Origin: Fomitopsis serialis | Lineage: Eukaryota; Basidiomycota; Agaricomycetes; Polyporales; Fomitopsidaceae | Assembly (NCBI RefSeq): GCF_022376445.1 | Contig: NW_025955040.1 | Coordinates: 118,297 to 182,296, forward strand | Direction: 5' to 3' | DNA: 64,000 bases | Part shown: positions 47,301 to 59,109 of the stretch, in pieces | How the letters are laid out: the number at the start of each line of letters is the position of its first letter | Numbering within the stretch: the stretch's first letter is position 1 | Notes under the pieces: generated by a model | The model's database searches: none | What the model was told of the DNA's origin: nothing | Seen by the model: the letters and a program-made list of their open reading frames with translations, nothing else | Made by a program: the position numbers and the translations under genes

Positions 47301-47654
47301 ACAATTGGATGAAGACGCCTCGGGCTCTCCGTCGTTCTGAGAGAGTGAAGGAAGAGGATCGTCAGGGAGATCGAACCTGAATAGGTCTCTATTCTGGAGA
47401 ACATCCAGAAGGTCATCGGGGTCCACGTCCATTCGCCCGGCAGCAGGGTCGTTGACTTGTTCGTTGTTTTCAATAACTTCTGGCGCGAGCGATACTGGGT
47501 CTCTGTTCTTCCCTTTATTATACCATCTGCAAGACCTCGCCGTGCTCAAGTGAGCCATCATTCCTTGCGCTGTCCTGAACTCCCTATCACAGGCTGGACA
47601 TGTGCGCTCATCGGGGTCGCCTGGCCATACAAATGGAGCATTTCGACGGGTCAT
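44399..47654 (-). CDS. Plavaka-type DNA transposase, nearly intact
   Basis: Four exons: 47654-46957, 46897-46604, 46547-44834 and 44781-44399, about 1,030 residues. The N terminus has a zinc finger (C19, C22, H35, C42; CPACDREF...HLSTARSC) and a long acidic linker. The core matches Plavaka, a CACTA-related superfamily of basidiomycetes: LPEGAAVAPVIISTDKTQLT, FSGNKSAYPVYLTLGN, IRRKPSEHACILLGYLP, TCSKYGTCPKCQCP, TPDVLHQLYQGVFKHLVSW, and DNYNTEMFERLHIDFAK with a following RASN. Exon joins after residue VQ and at the last intron are in phase. One flaw remains: exon 1 changes frame once near 47300 (from SSSNCQ into PHMPELDDEDD), which may be a one-base shift or a tiny intron. No terminal inverted repeats were found by eye. 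It lies between the tandem array and the TET/JBP-like region. Confidence 0.88.
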
Positions 47655-48492
47655 GCTAACACTGAATACTATTTGTTAGTCTACTTGATTTAATGGATTA
47701 CGCCTCAGATACTGTAATCTCACCTGCGTCTGCGTGTTCAACCTATCTGAAGATGATGAAGAGAAGCAGCGCTGGCAGAAGAGCGGAAGAAACGTGCTCG
47801 TGGGCACGTCGTAGCGTCTGACGCCCATGCAATAATAGACTATGAGGTAAAGCCCGGCCGCGTCTCCGCGTCCTTGTGTCTCACACCCACCTCTATGTTC
47901 GATTCGCACAGCAACGCACCACACGATAAGTGAGATATGAACTGCTCTAGCATTGTAGGTGTAAGTAGTGAGGGAATGGCACACTTGAAGTCTTATCCTG
48001 TCCTATAGTGCATCCAATACCTTCCTGCCATGCCCACGCAGCATGAGCTCTTGTCTCGTCGTTGGCATTGGTTGGTAAGCTTTTCTTAATATCTGACCTC
48101 ACTCACCTGTCGGACGAGCAACTAACATGTTCCCGCCAGAGTGGCGCACGTTGAGCAGCACTTGCCTTATATGGTGTTGGCAAGTCGTTGCCAACATCGT
48201 TTTTCCCTCTTCACATACGTATCAAGCCTACTACTGCTCCGTGGACATCCATAAAGTCTAAGGTAAGCCTTACCTTTGCTGTTCCGACGAATTTAAAGTG
48301 GACGTGTCCAGCAGTAGGTGCAAAGCCTGCAGGTCGGTCAGTTGGGTGGCGTAGGTGAAGAGGACTTGGGCCACGGCGAGCGCCGGCTAAGTCAGATTGT
48401 GTCTGTTGTTCCGACGCTGTTCCCGTGCCCGACGTTCAGGCTAACGGATCCTCCCTTTACTCAAGCCACCTCTGATAACCAAGACATCGCTC
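47655..48492. other. Divergent intergenic region
   Basis: Separates the transposase (-) from the unknown genes (+). No gene or clear inverted repeat was recognised; it probably holds both promoters. Confidence 0.5.
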
Positions 48493-50216
48493 ATGAAGTC
48501 TCCTCCTAGCTCTGACACCGACTCTGACAATGGGTCGGCCCGCGACACTGATAGCTATGGCTCCGAACCTGGCTCAGAGCCGAGCGTCCCGGGCTCAGAC
48601 TGGGATAACACGCAGCCAGGCACCCCCATTGACCCTCAGCAGCCCGCGCACATCGCGCTTTACTCCCCTGGCCACTCATTTGAAGAACGCGACCACTTGA
48701 TTCTCCCCAGGTCACTGCTTCATGATGCCGAAGGCTCTCAGCCGTCCCTAGTACCGATGTCTACAGGACCTAGTAAATCCCTGTCCGCCGGCCTCCCCGG
48801 CGGTATTCCCCCCAAGTTCTGGGACCTGTTGAACAGCGGAGACCTCAAGCAAGGAGAGTATTACAGGCTGCGGGAACACTTCTACGAGATCCGGAAGCTT
48901 CAGTTGGAGTGGGAGCAAGCCGGCTGCAAGGGCTTCGTGACCAAGGCAAGCCAGTTACATAGAGAAATATACCTTGACAGCGTATTGACCAACCACTTTA
49001 GGATATCACAGTCGGCATGAATGAGCGGTCGTATGCCCTTCTGCAGCAGAAGCTCGATCAGAGTTGGGAATGGTCGCTCGGCGACGAGGGAGAGCATGAT
49101 CATTGGGTGGCGTTCCTGCGGTGCACACAGTGAGTTGAGAAACACATTGTTTACATGACCGCACCGTTGACCTAGTTGAAGACTCGACTTCTGGCCGACG
49201 CTAGGCAAGGCAGTGGCAATCGCACCGACTTTTGAGGAAGAGTTGACCTACCTGATCACCAATCACTTCGCCGAGATGTTCCGCATGAGTGAACCCGAGC
49301 CTTTGGCGTCTACTGCGAGAACGTCCGCCAGGAGCATCATCAAGACTCCCGATGTCTATTTCAGCTCTAGGTACAACACGGTGTACAAGGAAGCCATCCA
49401 GGGTAATAGCCAGCCCGCCTCAACACCGTTCTTATGCTTAGTCGCTCAGACCGTCGAAGAATTCATTTACAACGTCAAGAAGGTTCGTCTGGTCTTCTTT
49501 GTGGCATGGTTGGCGTAGTATCTGAAACAGCAATAGATGGTGTCCATTGTGGAGTCGAAGGCTCTGCATGCACTGCAAGGATTTATCTTGGTGTTGGTCA
49601 AGCAGGCGGATGGTGTCGTTGGTGCTGACAGGATATATCACGCTAACTCCTTGCGCCACCTCATGTTTAACCTGCACACAAAGCACGGCTTCGGCGACCC
49701 AAAGACTCCTCCACAAATGGAATGCGGCGTCCTGTTCTACGGATGTCAGCAGTTTCCTGACTTCCTGGTGCTTGCGAAGCAAGCATCTACGATGCAGCAC
49801 TGGGAGAAGGGCAATTTCATGGTATGTACGTTATTGAAAGTTCTGTTGTCCAGCTCTGACGGCACTCAGTGGTTTACGGGGGCACGCAAAGGGCCGCAGG
49901 CCGTTCCCAGCGCCGCATGGGAACTGTTCGAGGCGTTCGTACACTCAACAGTGGCCACGTACGCCGCATACGTCAAGGCTACAGGTTGCTACCGCGTCCC
50001 CCCATCTCCGACGCAGTTCCCACGCAATTGGAGAACACATACCGCGACTCGCTAGTGGGATCACTCCCACGGCGCATAGCAGGCGATCTACGGGATGATG
50101 TGTACAGGGTGGCGGAGCGGATCTGGTCTATGAAGGAAGGCAAGGGACGTACGGACATCCTAGCTGCGTCGGCGCCTTACGGGCCGGAGGGAGTATTCCG
50201 CTGCTATCTAGCCTAG
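48493..50216 (+). CDS. Unrecognised protein (gene X), six-exon model
   Basis: Exons 48493-48936, 49002-49129, 49182-49482, 49537-49821, 49870-49984 and 50017-50216 join to 490 residues. The first 70 residues are Ser/Asp/Gly-rich and disordered (SDTDSDNGSARDTDSYGSEP). Then come helical segments (PPKFWDLLNSGDLKQGEYYRL, MNERSYALLQQKLDQSWEW, PTFEEELTYLITNHFAEMF) and a Cys-containing central part (MECGVLFYGCQQFPDFLVLA). No signal peptide or membrane span is visible. The first intron has a weak donor (GTGACC) and the last would be only 32 nt, so those two joins may be wrong or mark damage. I do not recognise any domain. It is read in the same direction as gene Y and the dioxygenase, and could be part of the same mobile or co-inherited block. 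Confidence 0.55.
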
Positions 50217-50472
50217 TAGTATTTCGAGGTGACGTCGTCTTCGTGCTTGTAACAGTGGAGCTTGTACGCAATGTATCGTGGAATGCCTATCGCTTGGATA
50301 ACCTGATGCGGAACTGCACGGCAATGTCAACAACAACATGGCCGGGACGATCTGCAAGAAGCGCTGGGTGGCGGAAAGGTGATTCAAAAATGAGATTGCT
50401 CAAAAGCACACGCCGCGATAGTCCCCGAGCGCTGTCACCTGTGAGAACAGAAGCGCGTCCGCCGTGTTACGC

Positions 50473-51717
50473 ATGGTGGACGCGATTCTGATCGCCCAGG
50501 ATCACTATATCTCCACTTCATCCTTCATGACTGTGGGGGAAGTCCACCTAGGTCTTACTGCGGTGGTGTCGGCGGGCGTATCTGCCAAACTTGAAGCTCT
50601 AGCCACTTTGGCCGGTATGGAGAGCTCTGTCCTCTTGAACGACGAACTGGACGTCGGCGGCGGTTTCAAACCAGACACCGTTGTGTCTATCAGCATCGGG
50701 ATGAGTCGCACCGCCGCGGGACACATAGAGTCCATGTCGTCAGAGTCTACCCCTCATGCAGGAAGAAAGGTGAGATTCGTTCTTTGATCAAACAAGGCCA
50801 CTGACTCCGGGATGGCTCGCAGCTTGCAGACGAGATGGCGGCTGGTAAGGAGGGGGTCGTAGGCACCATTTTCGTCGTAGCCATTGAGAACCGGTACCGC
50901 AAGTCTCGAGCGCCCCAGGACCATATCATCAGAGGGTGGAAGAAGCTGGCCGAGGAGAGGGGGATGAGTGATTCAAGGCGATGGGGGAAGTGGGGGTATC
51001 GCGGGTGGAACCCGACAAAGGGAGGTCAGAAGTTCCAGTCCTGGGACCTCAGTCGCGGTGCGGCGAAGCAAAACCCAGCCCTGTTGGCCTCGAAGTTGGG
51101 CCATCGCAGCACGCCCGGCATCACCTACCAAGGCCACGTTCTGGCAGGATGTGTTGATGCATTCGTCACTTTCCTTCCTCGTTCCTCGTACCCAAGGGTA
51201 GAGGCCGCGCTGCAGAACCCAAATTTCAAGTGGACGGCCGAGAATCTCAAGAGGGAGTTCGGATTTTTGGTGAGCAGATATATGTTTCGTAGCGGTAACA
51301 GTCTCTGAACTACTACTTCAGCCCATCTCCCCAAACGGGCGGGTAGATGAATTCGTCAACACCTCCCATCATGTGCGCGAGTTCTACTACACAATGTTCA
51401 AATCTTTCTTGGCCACCGCTGCGTATGAAGAGGTTGCCGACGTCATCGATTTTGACGACAATCCATTTCAACATCTTCCAGAGCCGTTTAAGAGGCGCGT
51501 TGATGTCCTTCTCCGGGACTCGACGGACTATAATGCCTTCGTCGACGTCGACGCAGACCACGCCTCCCGGGAGATTTTTGAGGACAGCGAGGTCTACCGC
51601 AATCTCTCACCGGAGCAGCTATGCTCGGCATCTCGCGACATGTCTCGCGCCCTGACTCGCTTCTTGGAATTAGTGGCGGATACCAGATTGAGGGCCATGC
51701 TGGAAAACGTTAGCTAG
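50473..51717 (+). CDS. Unrecognised protein (gene Y), three-exon model
   Basis: Exons 50473-50769, 50823-51269 and 51322-51717, all phase 0 with good GT-AG ends, give 379 residues. The first part is Gly/Val/Ala-rich with buried-strand character (FMTVGEVHLGLTAVVSAGVS). The middle is basic and Trp-rich (RRWGKWGYRGWNPTKGG) followed by LGHRSTPGITYQGHVLAGC. The last exon is acidic and helical. An upstream exon may exist: a frame ending GRDDLQEALGGGK at 50380 meets SPSAVTCENRSAS at 50425 through a GTGATT...ATAG intron, and then the start would lie further left, possibly fusing with gene X. I do not recognise the family. Confidence 0.6.
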
Positions 51718-51818
51718 GATATATTGTATATCATATAGTACTACCCCACGCCAACACGATCGACTTGAAAGCTCCGTAACACATACTAGCGCCCACAACC
51801 GCGATCGCGCGCGCAAGC

Positions 51819-54713
51819 ATGAACACTCACCAGAAACATCTCTTGTGGCTATCATCCGATGAGAGAGAAGCTTTGAAGACGTTTCTCGGCATGTCCTCAG
51901 ACCTCCCGCCTCAGCTGTCACCTGTACTAGACCGACTTCATCAAACAGGCGGTTCCAAGGACTCCGCAAACACGTTGGCCTTGTCGGAGGTGCAGCCCAG
52001 TTCATCAGATGCTAGCGTGCAAGGTGCAGGAATGCAAGATGCAGGAGCTGAGGTCATACACAGCGGTACGACTGTTCAAACCATCAATCACCGAGGTTGT
52101 TATAACTCTTTACAGGACCTTCGCAGGCAGATGCTGAAGTCGGCAGTCGGCGCCGTTCAAACCGCTCCAAAAAGTCGCTGTTCCATAGGGTCTCTCAGCC
52201 TACAAAACCCGCCAAACAGCAGCCCAAAGTGGCCGGAAGACGTGCAGATCGCCAACCCCTCTTGCTTCGAGACTGTAATAGAGGTTCTTCCAAGAGAATA
52301 TGGGTGCAGCGTGGGACGCCTGCCACCAAGACCACGCCGGAGATCACATCTTTCTTTGCCCGTCTGGCAGCTTCCGTCAACTTGAGCTCCAACTCTACTA
52401 GCTGGCAGCTCTCGGCTGTTCATACGTTGCTGGAACGTGGGGACGATGGCAGGGGCTTCTTGGACAATTCAATGGCCTCAATCCTACAGAGGTGTAGCCG
52501 GATTACCGCTGGCGACATGTGTATCAATTTCTTCGTCATGGTACATTACATGCAATTAGTCTGCAAGTGCTCGAGGTCAGTACAACACCATCCATAGTAA
52601 TCCCGTGATAACACCAGTTGATATTGTTATGACAGCCTGCGTCGTGTTAATGACCTAAGTACATGTGGGGTCTATGACCAATTTGTCAAAGGACATCCCT
52701 CCGCACCGCCCCAGCGAACATTTACGCATTGGAACGAAATTGGGAGCAAATTTGCTGCGATTGCATGCGGTGGCAAGCACGAATCTGTATCTACAAAACT
52801 CACCACTAACGCCATTTATTCAGGCACTATATACGCTGTTCTACTCATTGCTAACGCTGGGCTGCGTTCAGAGATTACGAAGTCCGTTGGCGATTTCCCA
52901 TGGGCAGTGGCCAACATCCTACGGAATCCGAGTCAAAGTAGGTACACATCTTAGAACCTGTTTCAGAGTGCTTAACTAGCCTTGTATTTATGACCGCAGA
53001 TACCAAAGCAGGTTCCATCGTCATCGAGACGATTATTCCAGCAATTGACGTACTTCGTAAACAAATACCTCTGCAACTGGACATGTTGTTCTCCCCGGGC
53101 GTCCTACACGATCTGGGTCTGACTACGGACAGGCTCCATTGTGGAGATCTGGACCAGTCTGATCAAATGTTTGGCTCCCTGATATTCAAGTAAGCGCACT
53201 CACTGCTCAGTATTGCACCGGCTGCTGATATATTGCCAGCAATTTTACATGCGTGGAGCGAGGCAAAGAACCGTGGGCCACATGCCTTATTCCCTTACAA
53301 TCTCGGGAGACAATTCAGCTTACCAGGGCCAGTCAAGATCTGTTCCGCCGTGAATGTCATGGTGCGACTGACCCTCCTTCGCCAATGTCAGCTATGGACG
53401 AAGACCACGAAGACCACATGAACTTGGAGGCTGACGGACCAGGCACAATAGATGCAGTCTGTGACTTGCCCGGCACTTCCCTATCAATGGAGGGCTTTGA
53501 TCTCCGCTTGGACGAGTATTGTACGTATCCGGTGCCTCCGTCGCCGGAAGAAGCTTTCGCATGGACGGAGACGCAGCGATCGTTCGCCGAAGTAGCGCAG
53601 AAGCCACAGACTGTCCTAGCTTTGCAAGACCTGGTACGTTGTGCTCATGAGTTATCAAACTTCTTTACTAAATGCCATGGCGCCGGCCATGTATCAGCTA
53701 TCAGCAAGATACCAGAATGGCCGTCGGGTTGACTCCCGGCAGTACATTGCAGTCAAGCCTGACATCGCCAGGTAAGCTCTCTTGATGTGAGGTGAAGTAC
53801 GTGGGCATTAAGGCTGTTTTGAAGCGGACCTCTTCGAATCAACGATTGTAATGGGTCACTCGTTGCATGCATATTCGGCAACATGCCGGACGAGATGCGG
53901 AGGACGCTGGCAACAGACTTAATGGTCTGCTTTGAAAACCAGCCGGAGAACCTCAAAGATACATGCTCGGCATTGAAGGGGAGTGAATATAGCTTCCCTG
54001 CCATCCATTTATCTTGGTATAATCGGCACGGCACAAGGGTTCGTGCACTCTCAATATTCACGTTGAAGACTGCTAATTTCTCAACCTGCCATTTTAGGGC
54101 TATGATGTTCCAGTCCAGAATCATCCCATGCTAATAGAGAAAGATGACAACTCGCGTACGAACTACGGTCAAATGCTCCCATATCCGTCTCATGCCATGC
54201 GCAAACACGGGGAGATATATGAAAACATGAGGCACATCTTCGAACACGTTTTTGTGTGGGTTGCTGAACAGGTATGTCGCTCAGAAATATCATCCACGCA
54301 AACCAAATTCATAGTCACAGATCGAGCAGACGTTGCCCAATGACTTTGAGGATCTCCGCATAGATGCAGAGGTACTGCCCGGAAACGCTAGCCCGATCGT
54401 CTACCCATTCCTTTCTCTTGTCATCAATCTGAATGTCGTGACTCTAGCTCACAGAGATTCCCAAGACAAAGCACTCTGCGTTGTGTTGCCGATCGGAGAC
54501 TTTCAAGGCGGTGATCTGTGCCTATATGAGCCTGGGCTTGTTCTTCCCCTCCGAAGCGGCGACTTCGTGGCGTTTCCCTCGTCATGTATAACTCACTTCA
54601 ATTTGCACTTTAACGGGCACCGTGCATCACTTGTACTGCATACGGACAAGGAGATAGACAAATGGACGAAGGAGGGACGGAATGGCTGGGCTGACAATCA
54701 GCATTTTCGGTAG
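51819..54713 (+). CDS. TET/JBP-like Fe(II)/2-oxoglutarate dioxygenase
   Basis: Nine exons (51819-52065, 52116-52575, 52636-52937, 53000-53189, 53240-53633, 53698-53771, 53825-54038, 54098-54271, 54321-54713) join in frame to 815 residues. The C-terminal exon carries the double-stranded beta-helix signature: H729-R-D731 (LNVVTLAHRDSQDKAL), a glycine turn (GDFQGGDLCLYEPG), LRSGDFVAF, and the distal iron histidine H777 with the oxoglutarate arginine R786 (THFNLHFNGHRASLVLH). The preceding exons contain SFPAIHLSWYNRHG and NHPML, as in basidiomycete TET/JBP proteins. Enzymes of this family oxidise 5-methylcytosine or thymine in DNA. All metal and cofactor residues are present, so activity is plausible. 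The first 600 residues have no domain I recognise. Other 2OG-oxygenase families are possible but the local motifs favour TET/JBP. The first intron (GTACGA donor) and the exon 7 acceptor are the least certain joins. Confidence 0.82.
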
Positions 54714-55030
54714 CATTGGCGCCGTGTACGTTATATCCCTCGGTTCGTACCTTGCATGTTCGCACCGCAATTGAGCCATGTTACGCATGTCAGAGCTTTG
54801 CTTTAGCCTTCGTTCCTCCTCATGTCGTAGTGCTCCTCAACATCTCCTGCAGTCCCTCAAAAGCATTGTATTTTTTCTGGGTTCTTCGGCGGTGTCGGAC
54901 CCGGCTCCCGCGCATCTCCGCGACTCCGGCTCGGAGTGTATACGATGAGTTTTCACCGCTGGCAAATGTTGGACTTCGACTGTCGCTGACGGTCTGTGTT
55001 CACGCATCCTCTGCTATTTCCTCTCACAAC

Positions 55031-57856
55031 ATGGCGCCGCGGGAGACTCGCTCCGCTGCAGCAGCCAAAGTCTCGAAGCCCCCGGTCAAGACCCCCAGGA
55101 AGCCGAAGAACAGTGCGGCGGCCAAGGTGACGTTGAGCACGGCCGACGTTGAGCCATCTGGTCCCACCACCTCCATGAGCTACCTGGAACGTGTCAAGCT
55201 CATGAAGGGTGCAATCCGGGCCCAATTTCCAAATGCCAGCGAGAAGGAACTCGATGTGTCGGCGCGGAAGGCGGTTACAGACATGAATAAACGGATGAAG
55301 TCGGACAAGGAGCGTCTCGATGGTGAGTATGCTATATTGCGGTGGCAGTGTGATCTATGCGCTACAGGGAGATACAGGCATACAGGGCGCGAGCAAGGCG
55401 ATGATGGAGGAGGAGGACGGGAACGAGGAGCAGGTTGACGAACTTCAGGCTACGGAGACGGGATCGGACATGGGCTCTGTGGTCGAGCAGGCAGGACCTG
55501 TTACGCCGACCAAGGGCAAGGGCAAGAATACAAGTAAGCAAACAACGTCGCTCTTAAGTGCCACTCCAACTGGTCTCAGAGACGACTGGCGCCACTACAC
55601 CCATCAAGAACGCGCCTAAGAGGAAGGTCACCATCATCTCGGACGAGGAGGCTAGCGACGCTGAGGACAAGCCGGAGAAGAAGAAAGCGAAGACTCAGAG
55701 CCCACGAAAGTCGGCGGCGGCTCGATCCTCCAAGTCTGCCGGGGAGAAGAGCGGCGCAGGTGAGTAGCGTCAAACATGTTTTTTGTACGCTAATGCTCGG
55801 GGAACCATCTTCAGGTGGGAAACGTACCGTGGCGGAGGTCGTTATCCCTTCTCCACCTCGCAAGACCGTCTCGAAAGCGTCCAAGGATGAGGAACGCTTG
55901 ACCGCACTCCTCGGTGAGTGAGGAACTGAACATATATTGACACCGGTTGATGCTTGGTCAGGCAGGAAGGGGGCGAAGGGGGCGAAGAAAGGAAAGCCCT
56001 CTCTGGTCGTGCCGGAGAGCAACAGTGATGAGAGCGAGAACGATGAGAGGATGGAGACCGAAGACGACGAGATGGGCGGCGACGGTGAGCCCAGTTCTCT
56101 TTTCAATGTTGACATCATGCAATGTTGCAGCTCTACCCACAGGGCACAAGGCTCATTCGATCGACGACGAGAGTGATGAGGAGGAGAGGTCGTATAAGAT
56201 GTCTGCAGGCGACGATGACGACGACGAGGAGAGTGAGGAGGACTCATGGGTGAAAGATGAGGCAGACCCCGACGAGGTAAGCTTATTCCAGCAGCTGAAC
56301 TGACGACTGAGATGTTCTCCAGATCATTGTGAAGACTGAGGAGAAGCCTGCTCGCGTGCCGAAGGGGAAGGGAAAGTCGAAGACGGCGAAGGGGAAGGGG
56401 AAGGGGAAGTCGAAGGGTCACAAGAAGTCGAAGCCTGACGAGGAGGATATTCTTGCGCAAGAGCCTTGGAAGACCCTCGTGGTGCGTGCGCAGCAAGATC
56501 TGAGGGCATACCTTGCCCTGGAGAACGCGTGGCCTCGGAAGAGGGGTACAGATGTAGAGAAGAAGAGCGTACCCAAGCGGATCATGCAGGATATTGCCAA
56601 GCATCACCCCTCATACGCCCGCAACGCCGAATTCCAGGAGGACTTCAACAATAATTTTGAATTTCACTGGGAAGCACTGGCCAGACAGGTAAGTGTCGCT
56701 CTGGGTGTGGTCCAGTACTCACTTTCAACGTTTCAAGGTCATCAAGGGCGCATCACAGCTCCGCCAGGAGGTCAAGCAGAAGGCCAAACGCGTCGTCGAG
56801 AAGGAGTTTATGTCCATCAAGCTGTCAGAGGTCGATGCTAACGGCGCGCCGTTGAGTGCCCTTGCACGGGCACAGAAACTTCAAAGTGCGAAGGAGGCCC
56901 GCATCAAATGGCTGAAAACAGACGACGCGTTCCATTATGGGAGCCTGGTGCTTCCCGACGCCAACGTCGATCCTGAGGTATGTGTTCCGTCTCCCGTAAG
57001 GGATCTATGCTCACACCAATCAGCTGTGGGAGGAGCGGAGCTCGACACGCCCTTCCACAACATGGCCATAGCGGAGGTCATAGCTCTCCAGTGGTGGAGC
57101 GGACCACACCCGGAAGCTTTTCGCGGGCGCAACAAGGAGCGGTTCGAGGAGGCGTTGAAACGTATCCCGAGCAACATGATTGCGCTCGTGTGCAGTGCGG
57201 TGAGTGACATCAATCACATTGGGTAGGGCTACTGACAGTCTGAGCTGTACTACGTCAGCTCCGCGTGGCCCTTGATGAGGCTCTGAAGGGCAATGCTACG
57301 GTCAACTTCGATGAGAAGACGTATGCCCCCGAGTAAGCCCAAGTGGTAGCGATCTGCCAGTTATTCATGGTTCTAACGATGCCTGATACAGGCACGACCA
57401 GTACAAGGAGAGCGTTGACGTCGTCCGGGAGCTGGGCAACCCAGAGAATGTGTCTTCCGAGGCAGGCTTCATTCGGCTGGCGAAGTCCATGGACACCAAC
57501 CTGTCGACCAACATAAGGTAAGTTGGCTTCATGTGTGGGATCCCAGTCTGACAAGGGATCTGTGTTCTTGCAGGGCCATGGCAGGGATTCCCGAGGGCGT
57601 GGAGGGCGTAGATGGTGGAACGGGCAAGGGAAAACGACCCCCCGGCATCAACTTCGCAAAGGTGAGGGGCAAGTGGGGGAAGCCCGAAGATGCCTCGAGC
57701 GCAGCAGCCAGCTCGTCGAAGGCGGCTGATGCAGGGGGGTCCAAAGCTCCGCTGTCAAAGGGGCCTGAGGCTGGCACGTCCCAAGGTGGATCGTCACAGC
57801 CCGTAATGCCCGATGCCGCCAGTGGCTCGAAGGGCGAGGAGGAGGAACGAGACTGA
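55031..57856 (+). CDS. DUF6532-like protein with basic/acidic disordered N-terminal half
   Basis: Twelve exons (55031-55322, 55378-55533, 55580-55759, 55815-55913, 55962-56084, 56131-56276, 56323-56688, 56738-56977, 57041-57199, 57259-57332, 57392-57517, 57574-57856) give 747 residues. The first 430 residues are disordered, with alternating Lys-rich (KRKVTII, KKKAKTQS, repeated KGKGKSK) and Asp/Glu-rich blocks, as in chromatin-associated proteins. The C-terminal half is folded: RAYLALENAWP, IMQDIAKHHPSY, HNMAIAEVIALQWWSGP, NMIALVCSALRVALDEAL and FDEKTYAPEHDQYKESV. That order fits the agaricomycete DUF6532 domain of unknown function. Exon 9 could instead be read through unspliced from exon 8, since that intron is 63 nt and open. 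The gene is intact, starts 317 bases after the dioxygenase ends, and lies on the same strand. Confidence 0.8.
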
Positions 57857-58746
57857 GCGGTGGCACGAAGGCATGATCTCATTGCATGGCGCTAATATGG
57901 CTACTTACCCTGCTGACAGGCTACGTCGGTGGAAAACTCCGTCTTTCGGGTTGTCTACGAGAACTGTTGTACGATAGTGCGTTCTCTCCTTTGTACCCGT
58001 GGTTCTTCCGCTTCCGCATGTCTCCGTGTAACCTTCCTGCCCGGTGCCAATTTGGGGTCTGTTTTTGTCGCTGTATCTTTTGTCAATCTGTCGTTCATAC
58101 ACTGCTCACGTCCCTTACGTCTTATACCTGCTGTACCTTGTTGTATGGACAATGAATGTGTATTTGCACCCGCATACCAGGGAAAGCCGAAATGAATCAG
58201 GCAGATGCTCATTCCCAAACATATTTGAATATATTCAGAGGTATTGAGAGCAGTGGGCAGGAAAGGCGTCGACGCAGGGACAGCTTGTTCAGACATATTC
58301 AGACATGTTTGGTGCCTGCAAAAGCAGCCGTCCCACTGGGAATAAAAGCCGGTTTAAATGTGTTTATAGGTGTTGAGAGAGCCCATTTTGATGGGGAGAA
58401 CGCCCCACTGAACTGATTGAAAGACATATGAGAATCCTGACTGGTTCTTCAGAGATGTTGGAAGCCTTCATAAAGAAGCGGGCATTATCCGATCTTTGGG
58501 CGCTTATGTCCAAATGAGCGCTTCTTTCAGACGCTCTTCAGGCAAATCAGCGCTCCGCCAACATGTTTCATCAAAGCATGGTTGGCTGAAACACGGGTAC
58601 TTGTCTTGAGGCTCGTTTGGTGGTTCATACCAGTTTAAACAGGTTTGGTAACTCTCAAACCACCTCAAACATCTTGGGCTTTGTGGGTGTTTTTTCCTGA
58701 TGTGTCTCAGACGCACCGCACGTCGTTGGTCTCGTACAGGTCGTGA
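57857..58746. other. Intergenic, no gene recognised
   Basis: AT-richer sequence with TTCAGACA/TTTAAA words (58.2-58.7 kb) and a GGGCGCTTATG...GAGCGCTT near-palindrome at about 58498-58526 that faintly recalls the blocks upstream of the array genes. No coding potential supported. Confidence 0.4.
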
Positions 58747-59109
58747 CTAGAGGGGTCCGGGGCTACGCACGACAGCTTTGGCCGGTGTGATAGTGGGCTT
58801 GCGCCGCTCGGCCTTCGGAGCGGGCGGCGGGCGCGTTGCTACTTGCGGCGACGCCGCGTTTGTCGACGACTCTTTCGCCTTCGCCTTCTAGAAGGGAATG
58901 ATCATAGGGGGTGTCTGTCCCAGCAGCTTGGACGGATGTTGCGGTCGGAGGATGTTGTAGTCGGCGGGTCGTCGCGAGAAGGTGGACATCATGGCATGGC
59001 GGCGGTGGGGAGGAATGTACGTCGTGACACGGCTGGACGAGGACACGGCGAAGGAGGACGCGAGGGAGAGTGCTTGCGTGCGGCGGAGGAGAGCAACTGC
59101 GGACGCCAT
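58747..59109 (-). CDS. Possible small mitochondrial protein
   Basis: From an ATG at 59109 a frame of 73 residues starts MASAVALLRRTQALSLASSF and is rich in Arg and Ser without acids for its first 50 residues, as expected for a mitochondrial presequence. It continues RPADYNILRPQHPSKLLGQT and stops at a TAG at about 58888. The same frame goes on after the TAG for 46 residues (KAKAKESSTNAAS... ending at 58747) in a basic, Ala/Pro-rich tail. The TAG follows TTC and could be the end of an intron (TTCTAG), but no donor restores the frame. Alternatively the protein simply ends there. I do not recognise the family. Confidence 0.4.

Noticed and set aside
44200..48490. Terminal inverted repeats of the Plavaka element
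   Set aside because: Compared both flanks by eye for a CACTA-like or any inverted pair and found none convincing.
55576..56607. 343-codon minus-strand open frame
   Set aside because: It is the shadow of the Lys/Glu-rich exons of the DUF6532-like gene and gives Leu/Ser/Arg-rich low-complexity sequence.
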